64,000 nucleotides of DNA from JAABVY01 sp964627935 (GTDB lineage Bacteria; Zixibacteria; MSB-5A5; JAABVY01), in assembly GCA_964627935.1 (NCBI GenBank), contig CAZVLB010000015.1, positions 1 through 64,000 of the forward strand, given 5' to 3'. Below are positions 26,672 through 33,600 of the stretch, in pieces. The notes under the pieces were generated by a model that had not been told where the DNA came from, did no database searches, and was given only the letters and a program-made list of their open reading frames with translations. Positions within the stretch are counted from its first letter, which is position 1, and each line of letters opens with the position of its first letter. A program made the translations under genes and the position numbers.

Positions 26672-27967
26672 TTAAAATGCTCCATAAATCATCCCGCTGA
26701 TCGTCGCCATTATAACCACCAGTGTCACAAAAACGATTGTCTTCTTTGTCCCCATGACTGATCTGATTACTAACATATTAGGTAACGACAACGCTGGGCC
26801 TGCCAGAAGAAGGGCCAGTGCCGGGCCCTTTCCCATACCGTTACCTATCAGGCCCTGCAGAATCGGCACTTCGGTCAGCGTTGCGAAGTACATAAAGGCC
26901 CCGACAACCGATGCAAAAAGATTCGACCCCAGCGAGTTGCCCCCCACAGAACCGCTGATCCAATGCGATGGTATCAGCCCTTCCTGGCCCGGACGACCAA
27001 GCAATAGACCCGCCACAAGCACTCCGGCGAATAGAAGCGGGAGGATTTGCTTGGCAAATCCCCACGTCTGCGAGAACCATTCGCCGGATTCGTCATCGCG
27101 CCTGCTTATTATGAGCGAAAGTCCGATGACCCCGGCTGAGAATGCCAGAAGCGGTTCGTGGGGGAAAAGAAACGCAACGGCAGCCGTGGCAATACCCGTT
27201 AGTATTATCTTCACCTTTGACAGCTTAAACCACAATACCAGCATCAATCCCAGACCGATTGATGCTATCCCGGTTATTATCCATTTGTAAGACCAAACCT
27301 GAAACCAGAAACTTGTCGTCTCATCAGGCTTGCCCCAGTTAGCAAAAACCAGGATGGCTACCATGGCAGCAAAATACACGGCATTTTGCCACAAGGGTCT
27401 GGAGACCTCAGGTTCCGGCATCGCCATCTGGGCATTCGCTTTCTCTGTTTCCTCTTTGTGATAAATCAGATGCATCAACAATCCAATAATGACGCTGAAA
27501 ACAATCGCGCCGACAGCCCGGGCAATGCCCAATTCAATTCCCAGAACATTTGCAGTGAGTACAATCGCCAATACATTGATCGCGGGGCCTGAATAAAGGA
27601 AAGCCGTGGCTGGACCGAGGCCCGCACCCATCCGATAGATTCCAGCAAAAAGCGGAAGAACGGTGCATGAACAAACGGCGAGTATTGTCCCCGATACCGA
27701 GGCCACGCCATATGAAAGGACCTTGTTCGCCTTCGCCCCGAGATATTTCATCACCGAGGCTTGACTGATAAAGACCGCAATTGCTCCGGCGATGAAAAAG
27801 GCTGGCACAAGACAGAGAATTACATGTTCCTGTGCGTACCATTTGGTCAAGGCAAGAGCTTCAAATATTCCACTTCTCAGTCTCGGATTGTCAATCGGCA
27901 CATAAAAGAAAATTAGAAAAATGGCGATTATTAAGATTAATGGCTTATATTCTTTTTTCCATTCCAT
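26672..27967 (-). CDS. arsP: ArsP-type permease (DUF318)
   Basis: The 431-residue permease has about 10-12 helices and the family motif SVSGTILAVCSCTVLPLFAGIYRMGAGLGPATAFLYSGPAINVLAI; the CSCTVLPL cysteines are typical of ArsP, which exports trivalent organoarsenicals such as methylarsenite and roxarsone(III), and of related permeases. A second repeat (LTEVPILQGLIGNGMGKGPALALLLAGPALSLPNMLVI) follows. It is the first structural gene after arsR, with an inverted repeat between them. Confidence 0.83.
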   Translation of the reverse strand: MEWKKEYKPLILIIAIFLIFFYVPIDNPRLRSGIFEALALTKWYAQEHVILCLVPAFFIAGAIAVFISQASVMKYLGAKANKVLSYGVASVSGTILAVCSCTVLPLFAGIYRMGAGLGPATAFLYSGPAINVLAIVLTANVLGIELGIARAVGAIVFSVIIGLLMHLIYHKEETEKANAQMAMPEPEVSRPLWQNAVYFAAMVAILVFANWGKPDETTSFWFQVWSYKWIITGIASIGLGLMLVLWFKLSKVKIILTGIATAAVAFLFPHEPLLAFSAGVIGLSLIISRRDDESGEWFSQTWGFAKQILPLLFAGVLVAGLLLGRPGQEGLIPSHWISGSVGGNSLGSNLFASVVGAFMYFATLTEVPILQGLIGNGMGKGPALALLLAGPALSLPNMLVIRSVMGTKKTIVFVTLVVIMATISGMIYGAF

Positions 27968-28000
27968 TCGCTGTATCTCCAGAAGTTGTATTAGCCATCA

Positions 28001-28022
28001 TATTTGGCTGTTCAGCCAAATA
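28001..28022. promoter_or_regulatory. 22-base palindrome between arsR and arsP
   Basis: Perfect 10-base arms TATTTGGCTG and CAGCCAAATA are separated by TT, between the arsR stop and the arsP start. There is no T-run after it on the minus strand, so it is more likely an operator than a terminator. The core ATTTGGC recurs in the arsR promoter at 28393-28399. Confidence 0.6.
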
Positions 28023-28037
28023 CGTTCATAAAAAAAT

Positions 28038-28361
28038 TTACTTTGTTTCAAGATTCTTCAGGCGCTTGTAATTTGCTGTAAGAACGTCTTCCACACATCC
28101 AAAAAAGTTAAGAATACAAGGTACTCGCAAACGATAAAACACTTGTTGACCGCGTTTATCATCTTCCACTATACCTGCATCCTTGAGTATTGAAAGATGT
28201 TTGGAGACCGTGGATATGTCAGCGCCGATCATATCCCGCAGTTCACAGACACACCGTTCGCCACGGGACAGTTCATCTACAATAAACAGTCGCGAGGAAT
28301 GAGCCATGGCTTTGATCACCCTAGCCCGGGCCTCGTATTTCTGTTTGGTTTCGCTATTCAT
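28038..28361 (-). CDS. arsR: ArsR-family repressor, third copy
   Basis: This 107-residue winged-helix repressor has GERCVCELRDMIGADISTVSKHLSILKDAGIV; the RCVCEL cysteine pair is the arsenite-type site in a variant form. It also has cysteines in the C-terminal part (PCILNFFGCVEDVL). It is the first gene of the long operon containing arsP, the RND pump and the ArsF/G genes. Confidence 0.9.
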   Translation of the reverse strand: MNSETKQKYEARARVIKAMAHSSRLFIVDELSRGERCVCELRDMIGADISTVSKHLSILKDAGIVEDDKRGQQVFYRLRVPCILNFFGCVEDVLTANYKRLKNLETK

Positions 28362-28390
28362 ACTTATTCTTATACGCTTTCTATTCTTAA

Positions 28391-28427
28391 TTATTTGGCA
28401 AAATAACCAACTAATTCAAAATGTCAA
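28391..28427 (-). promoter_or_regulatory. promoter/operator of the third arsR operon
   Basis: On the minus strand TTGACA (28427-28422) is followed after 17 bases by TATTTG (28404-28399). The arms TTATTTGG (28391-28398) and CCAACTAA (28407-28414) form an imperfect inverted repeat over the -10 region. The half site ATTTGGC is shared with the palindrome at 28001-28022. Confidence 0.6.
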
Positions 28428-28438
28428 GAACTTTTTCT

Positions 28439-28598
28439 GAGAGTGATATTGGATTTTTATGGGGTTGTAATTTGTTGCTGGATAATGATTTAAAAAATGG
28501 CGGCCCCAATATCACTCTCCCCAAACTTTTGTAGAATTCGAATTTTCGGTGAAAGCCGCCTATTCATCGGAAAGCGGAACCCGTTGGAAGATAATCAA
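28439..28598 (+). repeat. hairpin repeat element, copy C
   Basis: Arms GAGAGTGATATTGG (28439-28452) and CCAATATCACTCTC (28506-28519) are a perfect 14-base inverted repeat. The loop contains TTGTAATTTGTTGCTGGATAATG, closely matching copy A, and ends with AATGGCGGCC. The tail CCCCAAACTTTTGTAG and GGAACCCGTTGGAAGATAAT matches the other copies. It lies between the third arsR and the DUF6933 gene. Confidence 0.82.
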
Positions 28599-28613
28599 GT
28601 AGAGTCAGTGGGG

Positions 28614-29117
28614 CTATTTCCCTTGCTGATTGGCGAGCGCAACCAGCGCCTCAATCGGATATTGCCCCTTAAGCGGGGACAATAGCGTCCTATGGAGATC
28701 GTGGTTCACTATTTCCAGTGGGCGTCCCATATGCAGAAAATCCATCTTCGCCTGAAAGACAAGCTCATTCATCGAACCCAGCACCCGACGATCACTGGTC
28801 TTGCAGAAGCTGACGGAATCCAAGGCCGAGGCAATCTTAGTGTCAAAAATATCCATGATACCGTCGAGCGCCATGTTATCGCGCAGCGCTTTCATACTCT
28901 GCTCGACAAACGTGCGCCCGTTAGGAACACCCTTACCGGGGAAAACAACGGAATACAAGCTCGCTGAGTTAGTAAGAATGATGCACTGCCACCGCGAGAC
29001 CATGAACAGGTTGGCCGTCCAATCGAGCAGCGAATTTTCGTGCGGCGGCAAGGCCGCGGCTGGAACGACTTTAATCTTCCTGGCGAGTTTCTGTGTTATG
29101 TGGAATATCAAGCTCAT
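28614..29117 (-). CDS. DUF6933-like protein
   Basis: The 167-residue protein has MSLIFHITQKLARKIKV at the start, the opening typical of the DUF6933 family, then NSLLDWTANLFMVSRWQCIILTNSASLYSVV and a conserved middle. No function is known for the family. It is the last of four minus-strand genes bracketed by repeat copies C and D and sits 16 bases after the HEPN-like gene. Confidence 0.7.
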   Translation of the reverse strand: MSLIFHITQKLARKIKVVPAAALPPHENSLLDWTANLFMVSRWQCIILTNSASLYSVVFPGKGVPNGRTFVEQSMKALRDNMALDGIMDIFDTKIASALDSVSFCKTSDRRVLGSMNELVFQAKMDFLHMGRPLEIVNHDLHRTLLSPLKGQYPIEALVALANQQGK

Positions 29118-29133
29118 AGCATAACACTCAGAT

Positions 29134-29724
29134 TCACTGATATCCCAAGATTTTCTTTATCGTCTGCAATGCTTCTCTGACCCTTTCTACATGTCTTTCA
29201 AATTCCTCTTGGCACTGTTCAAGGCTGATCTGCAGTTTTTGACAATCCTCGATGTCGGCGAGCTTATCATCGGCGTGATACCAAAAACGATGAAAAAGAT
29301 AATTACGATGTTCAAGTGCCGTGTCCCACTCTGTTGTCGGCAAAGCATCCAATTGCTTAGTAATTGACGCTATTTGCTCATCCGAGACGACTCTTCGACT
29401 TTCGTTAGTCAACCTCTCAAGATTATTCTGGGCTTGTCCAAGTTTCCCTTTCAGAAGCTGCCCAAGTGTAAACCTGTCGAGTTCTTCCTCTATGCTCTTG
29501 CTGTTAGCCTGCCACCACTTTCCCACAGCTTTTTTATTCAGAAACGACTCCGGATCCTTTTTCACCGCATCTTCAACATGCGTGAATAGCTCCAACATTA
29601 TGAGCAGGGTAATCAAATCGGATTCAAAAATCTGGGCGGCATAAGCAACGCGCCCGAATGCCCTAAATACCTCATCTCTGGCTTCACTTAACTTCAGAGA
29701 GTCATCAGGAATACCATCACTCAT
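29134..29724 (-). CDS. hypothetical helical protein with HEPN-like motif
   Basis: The 196-residue protein is almost wholly alpha-helical, with a coiled-coil-like second half. The segment ALEHRNYLFHRFW contains R-x4-H (R140, H145 counted from the chosen start), resembling the R-x4-6-H motif of HEPN ribonucleases, but the family is not identified and the match is short. ATG 29724 with GGTGAG upstream is chosen over GTG 29733. It is next to a known HEPN-MNT pair, so a second toxin-like role is possible (inference). Confidence 0.58.
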   Translation of the reverse strand: MSDGIPDDSLKLSEARDEVFRAFGRVAYAAQIFESDLITLLIMLELFTHVEDAVKKDPESFLNKKAVGKWWQANSKSIEEELDRFTLGQLLKGKLGQAQNNLERLTNESRRVVSDEQIASITKQLDALPTTEWDTALEHRNYLFHRFWYHADDKLADIEDCQKLQISLEQCQEEFERHVERVREALQTIKKILGYQ

Positions 29725-29767
29725 CAATCTCACCCAAATTCATCTTTCATGACCGAGGCCAACAGCT

Positions 29768-30212
29768 TCACGGAAGCAATTCCGGATAGCTTTCTCTCAG
29801 CCAAGCCATCACATGCTGTCCTAATTTCGTAGCCACCTTCATCGCCGCATCAGTCTCTGCATCCGAGATCATGTCGACTGAATCATAGGTGGCCACATGA
29901 CGCATTTTCCTGATTTTGTGCAGAAGCTTGATCAAGTCAGCTTCAATCGAGGGCACCGTGTAAGCAAGCGAATCGATAGTTCGTTCGTGCTCGCGCTCAT
30001 GTGCCGGGCGATAGCCGCAAACATACAGAGCGGCCCGGGGCATACCGCAACGCCGCCGTGTAGCCCATGTTGAGTCTCCATCCGGCGGCAATACCTTCAA
30101 TCTGCGCACTGCGGATGTCTTCCTCGGCGCTATGTAACAGCGCCTGGATTTCTTCAGCGCTCGTTTCATGGCTATGTACCCAACGGTTATTCAGCCAGTC
30201 TACTAAACTCAT
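29768..30212 (-). pseudogene. HEPN-domain toxin gene, frameshifted
   Basis: Two frames join into one HEPN protein: frame one reads MSLVDWLNNRWVHSHETSAEEIQALLHSAEEDIRSAQIEGIAAGWRLNMGYTAALRYA and then derails; frame two continues AALYVCGYRPAHEREHERTIDSLAY...KIRKMRHVATYDS...MAWLRESYPELLP. The shift lies near the CCCCGGG run at about 30036-30042. The second part contains RKMRH, an R-x3-H-type segment close to the usual catalytic motif. The start overlaps the MNT gene by 26 bases, as in normal HEPN-MNT pairs. It could be real decay, programmed shift or a sequence error in the homopolymer. Confidence 0.75.
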
Positions 30213-30792
30213 CTTCAGACCCGATTACATATTCCTTTTCTGACTTTGCTACTGATTTCAGGAAATGATTTTTCTGTGACCACTTCTTCCTGAACTCTGT
30301 CGCCGAAAAGAGTGTGGGATTGATCTCACGCCCCATTGCTTGTTCGACAATAGAGAGGACGCTGACCAAATCATCAAGCCCGATCTCACCGATCACAAAC
30401 AGGTCAAGATCGCTGCTTGAAACCTCTTCGCCTCTGGCAAATGAGCCGTACACAAATGCAATCCTGATCTGCTCACCCAGCGGTTCCAGTGCCTCCCGAA
30501 TCTTGCCTATCACACCATATGTCTTGAAGATGATATTTCGCAGGTCTGGGAAGATGGGATGCTCTCGATTAACGGCATAGAATTTCTGACGACCTCGTTT
30601 CTCCGAGGTCAGGATCTCTGCTTCGGTGAGGCTTTTTAGTTCGCGCTGAATCACACCCTGACGTGTACCGGTCAGTCGAACGACCTCAGAAAAGTAATAC
30701 TCCTCGTCCGGATTGAGAAAGAACAGCGCGAGTATCTTGCGCTTTGTCCCCGGAAACAGCGCCGCCGATATGTCCTTAGTCTTCGTACCCAT
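30187..30792 (-). CDS. MNT nucleotidyltransferase antitoxin fused to winged-helix domain
   Basis: The 201-residue protein has an N-terminal winged-helix (KRKILALFFLNPDEEYYFSEVVRLTGTRQGVIQRELKSLTEAEIL) and a C-terminal MNT domain with FVYGSFARGEEVSSSDLDLFVIG (GSFARG-x7-DLD). In HEPN-MNT systems the transferase modifies the HEPN toxin and so neutralises it. The fused DNA-binding domain suggests direct autoregulation, and TGGGTA half sites cover the start region. Confidence 0.87.
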   Translation of the reverse strand: MGTKTKDISAALFPGTKRKILALFFLNPDEEYYFSEVVRLTGTRQGVIQRELKSLTEAEILTSEKRGRQKFYAVNREHPIFPDLRNIIFKTYGVIGKIREALEPLGEQIRIAFVYGSFARGEEVSSSDLDLFVIGEIGLDDLVSVLSIVEQAMGREINPTLFSATEFRKKWSQKNHFLKSVAKSEKEYVIGSEDEFSRLAE

Positions 30793-30821
30793 TTAAGGTA
30801 TGAATGTACCCAGATTGGGTA
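30786..30821. promoter_or_regulatory. candidate operator of the HEPN-MNT pair
   Basis: TACCCA-GAT-TGGGTA (30807-30821) is a perfect inverted repeat 15 bases upstream of the MNT start. A further TACCCA (30786-30791) covers the start codon itself. The spacing suggests a cooperative array bound by the winged-helix domain of the MNT protein. Confidence 0.58.
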
Positions 30822-30885
30822 ATATTGTCAAGTCAAAAACTGAGATTACAATCTTGGGGATTTAGATTCAATAATCGAAATGGCG

Positions 30886-31058
30886 GAAAGTACTAGGAGA
30901 GTGTGGTTTGCAAGGATTTGCAGGATGCAATACATTGACTCACAACAGCTTATAAAATGGCGGCCCCGACTGCACTCTCCCCAAACTTTTGTGAAATTTG
31001 AATGCGAGATCTCGTTCTTCTATAAATACGTAGAAAGAACTCGCTGGAGAGCAATATG
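30886..31058 (+). repeat. hairpin repeat element, copy D
   Basis: The 5' arm GGAGAGTGTGGTTTG (30896-30910) pairs with CCCGACTGCACTCTCC (30965-30980) through several changes that keep base pairing relative to copy C, including G-U pairs. Left flank AAAGTACT as in copy A; right flank CCCCAAACTTTTGTGAAATT as in B; end CTCGCTGGAGAG near 31041-31052. A decayed transposase begins shortly after. Confidence 0.75.
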
Positions 31059-31094
31059 TTGCGAAACTTCGTTATAGGCCGGTTTTAAAGATCG

Positions 31095-31264
31095 GCCAGC
31101 TTTCCATCGCTCGGATAAGAAGAATACTATCAGCTCTTGACACATACTTACAAAGTGATTTAAACAAAAAACTAGCCGTTTGGGAGAAATTTTATAATTA
31201 CGATCGGCCACACGGAGCATTTAATGGAAAAACTCCTTACGAAGCTTTGAGAAATATGTTATAA
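31095..31264 (+). pseudogene. decayed IS481/IS3-type transposase C-terminus
   Basis: Three frames join: HRSDK, then EEYYQLLTHTYKV, then DLNKKLAVWEKFYNYDRPHGAFNGKTPYEALRNML before a TAA at 31262-31264. The last segment is the C-terminal DDE integrase-core tail (WEKFYN..RPHGAF.GKTPYEAL) of IS481-like transposases. The rest is missing. The sequence up to the DUF5829 gene (31265-31451) holds what may be the end of the insertion sequence and otherwise nothing I recognise. Confidence 0.8.
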
Positions 31265-31451
31265 TAAAACTGAAAACTGTCTCACGAGGTACTCTACATC
31301 ACAAATGGAAAACAACTGGTTAGATTCAAACGGACTAAAATGTCATGCATTTTAGCTGTACGGAATGATTACAAATATGTATTTTTATCAGGAAACAAAC
31401 CTGTGCGCGGACAAGATAATTCAAATAACCAACATACAATAGGGAGCAAAA

Positions 31452-32387
31452 ATGTTTATTTCCCATTATAGGATTTCCATTTTTCTGCTGTGCCTTATGA
31501 CGGCATCGTCAGGTCTGTCTACTAATAATAATGGCGATAGCGGGAAAATATCTTCAGAAATCTTGACGCCTGAAATTAATCATTTATTCCTCAATTTGAA
31601 GCAATCCAGCATCGATTCAATTGCCCGCACTCCATTTATTTGTGAACATTTTGCCGCTTTTGAGCAGAGTGAAGCTAATGCCGGCAGCGAGAGCTGGTCG
31701 GGAACATACTTAATCGGCCAGCAGGCATATTTAGAGCTATTTCCGACAAGCGGAGGATTAGAGGGAGCAAGCGAGGAGTCGGCAGGTATCGGGTTAAGTA
31801 CGCGACAATTGGGGCAATTCCAATCATTAAAGGAATCGCTATTTGAACATGCTGGTGATCGCGCCGAGGATGGACTGCGAGTACGGGTCTTTAATCAGGA
31901 CACTATATCCTGGTTTTACTGGACCAGTCTCAAGGACTCAGATTCTTGTCTCCTTTCCATTTGGTTAATGGAATTCACGGATGAATATCTGAATAGGATA
32001 GGAGTGGAAATTGACTCCACCAGACAATTCAGCCGCCATAATTATTTGACGGCAGGAGCTACAGAATCCGATGTTATCCCGACAAGTTCAACATTGTTTG
32101 ATGATATCATATCTGTTGAATTTGAACTCACCACTAAGGAACATTCAGATTTCAAATTATTGGCCGATGCATTTGGAATCAAATCATCAGTCTCATCCAA
32201 TTCAAGCAGCTTTGATTTTGCAAATTGCAAAGTGAGTGTTCATGTTAATGAGAAGCGGAGCTATTTGGTGCACAAAATTGTCTTCTCCTTAACGGGGGCC
32301 GTAGATTCGCCGCGGCAGATAACATTCGGTCCGGATGCGAGCCTTGAAATTGGCGACAGTCAGGCCATATGGCACTTCGGGTTATGA
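31452..32387 (+). CDS. DUF5829-like exported protein
   Basis: The 311-residue protein has a signal peptide (about residues 1-23), then ILTPEINHLFLNLKQSSIDSIARTPFICEHFAAFEQSEANAGSESWSGTYLIGQQAYLELFP, the opening block of DUF5829 proteins, and a VEFELTTKEH segment later. The function of the family is unknown. AGGGAGC precedes the ATG. It is the last gene before the tRNA pair and the only plus-strand gene in this part of the island. Confidence 0.72.
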   Translation: MFISHYRISIFLLCLMTASSGLSTNNNGDSGKISSEILTPEINHLFLNLKQSSIDSIARTPFICEHFAAFEQSEANAGSESWSGTYLIGQQAYLELFPTSGGLEGASEESAGIGLSTRQLGQFQSLKESLFEHAGDRAEDGLRVRVFNQDTISWFYWTSLKDSDSCLLSIWLMEFTDEYLNRIGVEIDSTRQFSRHNYLTAGATESDVIPTSSTLFDDIISVEFELTTKEHSDFKLLADAFGIKSSVSSNSSSFDFANCKVSVHVNEKRSYLVHKIVFSLTGAVDSPRQITFGPDASLEIGDSQAIWHFGL

Positions 32388-32475
32388 ATAACTCTTATGG
32401 TTTGCCATGGCTTGCTTAATTTTGCTATCAAGTATCGAGAGTCTACCCTTGCCATGGTACACGCAGAAATCAAAG

Positions 32476-32550
32476 CGGGGTTGACGAGACTCGAACTCGC
32501 GGCCTCCTGCGTGACAGGCAGGCGTTCTAACCAAACTGAACTACAACCCC
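32476..32550 (-). tRNA. tRNA-Asp (GTC)
   Basis: Minus-strand cloverleaf with acceptor GGGGTTG/CAACCCC, D-loop AGTTTGGTTA, anticodon loop CTGTCAC (anticodon GTC) with stem CCTGC/GCAGG, and T-loop TTCGAGT. Discriminator G. CCA is not encoded. The 3' end faces the accessory island. Confidence 0.96.
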
Positions 32551-32658
32551 GCAAAGCGGTAAATATCAACTATTTCAAAGATCTGTAACCTGCTCTCGAC
32601 AGGTATCCTAATTTATCTTAATACGCAATTTTGTCAACAGGTTTTTGGCACTAAAAAA

Positions 32659-32733
32659 TGGGCGATAGAGGATTCGAACCTCTGACTTCCTGCTTGTAAG
32701 GCAGGCGCTCTGAACCAACTGAGCTAATCGCCC
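32659..32733 (-). tRNA. tRNA-Val (TAC)
   Basis: Minus-strand cloverleaf with acceptor GGGCGAT/ATCGCCC, anticodon loop CTTACAA (anticodon TAC), stem CCTGC/GCAGG, T-loop TTCGAAT and discriminator A. No CCA encoded. Its first ten bases overlap the end of the upstream protein gene, whose TAG stop lies in the tRNA. Confidence 0.96.
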
Positions 32734-33029
32734 GGATTTTCAGCCGGCTGTTCCTCTTCCTCGCGTTTTCTGCCATTGAGCATAATCGCCAGGGGTATCA
32801 GCACACAATATCCGGCTATCAGAAGAACCGGCGCGAAACTGATATCACCCAGCCATAACGCTATAAAACCCAAAACTATAGCCGCTATTCCCAGCCCGAA
32901 AAGAAGATAGTTCGTGCGCTTGAAGGGAAAATCGGTCGAGGGTTCCCGGCGATCCGTCTGCTGGGGCTTCTGATCGGGAGCCTTCTTTTTCGTATCCTTG
33001 GGCTTTATTTTGTACTTTTTCTTAGCCAT
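32724..33029 (-). CDS. small membrane protein, DUF3098-like
   Basis: The 101-residue protein has a charged N-terminus (MAKKKYKIKPKDTKKK), FPFKRTNYLLFGLGIAAIVLGFIALWLG, and a second membrane segment (FAPVLLIAGYCVLIPLAIML). The FPF..NYLL opening before the first helix resembles DUF3098 proteins of Bacteroidetes and relatives. Function unknown. The stop codon TAG (32724-32726) lies within the tRNA-Val gene, so the two must share a transcript or be processed apart. Confidence 0.72.
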   Translation of the reverse strand: MAKKKYKIKPKDTKKKAPDQKPQQTDRREPSTDFPFKRTNYLLFGLGIAAIVLGFIALWLGDISFAPVLLIAGYCVLIPLAIMLNGRKREEEEQPAENPGD

Positions 33030-33204
33030 AGATTCTTGAATTTATTGCAATTACCCCAAATGTCAAGCAAATACTTGGACACATGATTATACACATATTT
33101 TGTTGTACGTTTCAATATGGTCTTCCTCTGCAAAAAAAAATGCAATGGCGTTAAGTGATGGACACATCTATGGTGGTAGAGTAAGTTAACAAAGCTCCGT
33201 TTTG

Positions 33205-33240
33205 GGCAAAAAAAACAGGAGAAGTCTGGGAGACTTCTCC
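33205..33240 (-). terminator. rho-independent terminator
   Basis: Perfect 10-base arms GGAGAAGTCT (33218-33227) and AGACTTCTCC (33231-33240) with a 3-base loop. On the minus strand the stem is followed by TGTTTTTTTTG. It would end transcription coming from the nnr operon or from the small frame at 33273. Confidence 0.88.
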
Positions 33241-33272
33241 TTGACCACACACCCGCAATGGACTGCTATCTA

Positions 33273-33383
33273 TCAGGAGGGATACGCCTGATCCTGCTTT
33301 TTGTAGACCGGCGCAGGAACCGGATTGGGAGGTATAAAAACTTTTCTTAATCTATCTAAAATTCTTTTTATCAGTGCCTTCAT
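33273..33383 (-). CDS. possible 36-residue protein
   Basis: A short frame, MKALIKRILDRLRKVFIPPN followed by PVPAPVYKKQDQAYPS, with an amphipathic basic helix and a Pro-rich tail. It lies just before a strong terminator. The ribosome-binding site is weak (GAGAG about 8 bases upstream). Apart from this and the terminator, the 33030-33600 stretch shows nothing I recognise; a 79-residue frame at 33352-33591 lacks support. Confidence 0.33.
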   Translation of the reverse strand: MKALIKRILDRLRKVFIPPNPVPAPVYKKQDQAYPS

Positions 33384-33600
33384 TCTTATTCTCTCTTATC
33401 TCCAAGTTCCACTTAATTAAATGCATTAACCCGGTCAAAAGTTTCAATTTTCGGGAAAATAAATTGCAATTTTTTTTGTGGGAATTTTCACCTATGTCTC
33501 CCAATGACTTATAAAAGCAGAAATTGTCCGGCAAAATGATTTGATCAGCGTAACAGGGAAGAGCTTTGGCGATGAATAAATCGGCCATCAAAGTCTATTT

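Noticed and set aside
26672..27967. Copper/zinc efflux permease as the function of the DUF318 protein
   Set aside because: Related permeases have that annotation, but the arsR/ArsF/ArsG context favours ArsP; substrate not settled.
28001..28022. Rho-independent terminator after arsR
   Set aside because: The stem is not followed by a T-run in either direction and its half site recurs in the promoter, so an operator is preferred.
33352..33591. 79-residue frame between the terminator and nnr
   Set aside because: Biased composition, no ribosome-binding site, and it covers a more plausible short frame.
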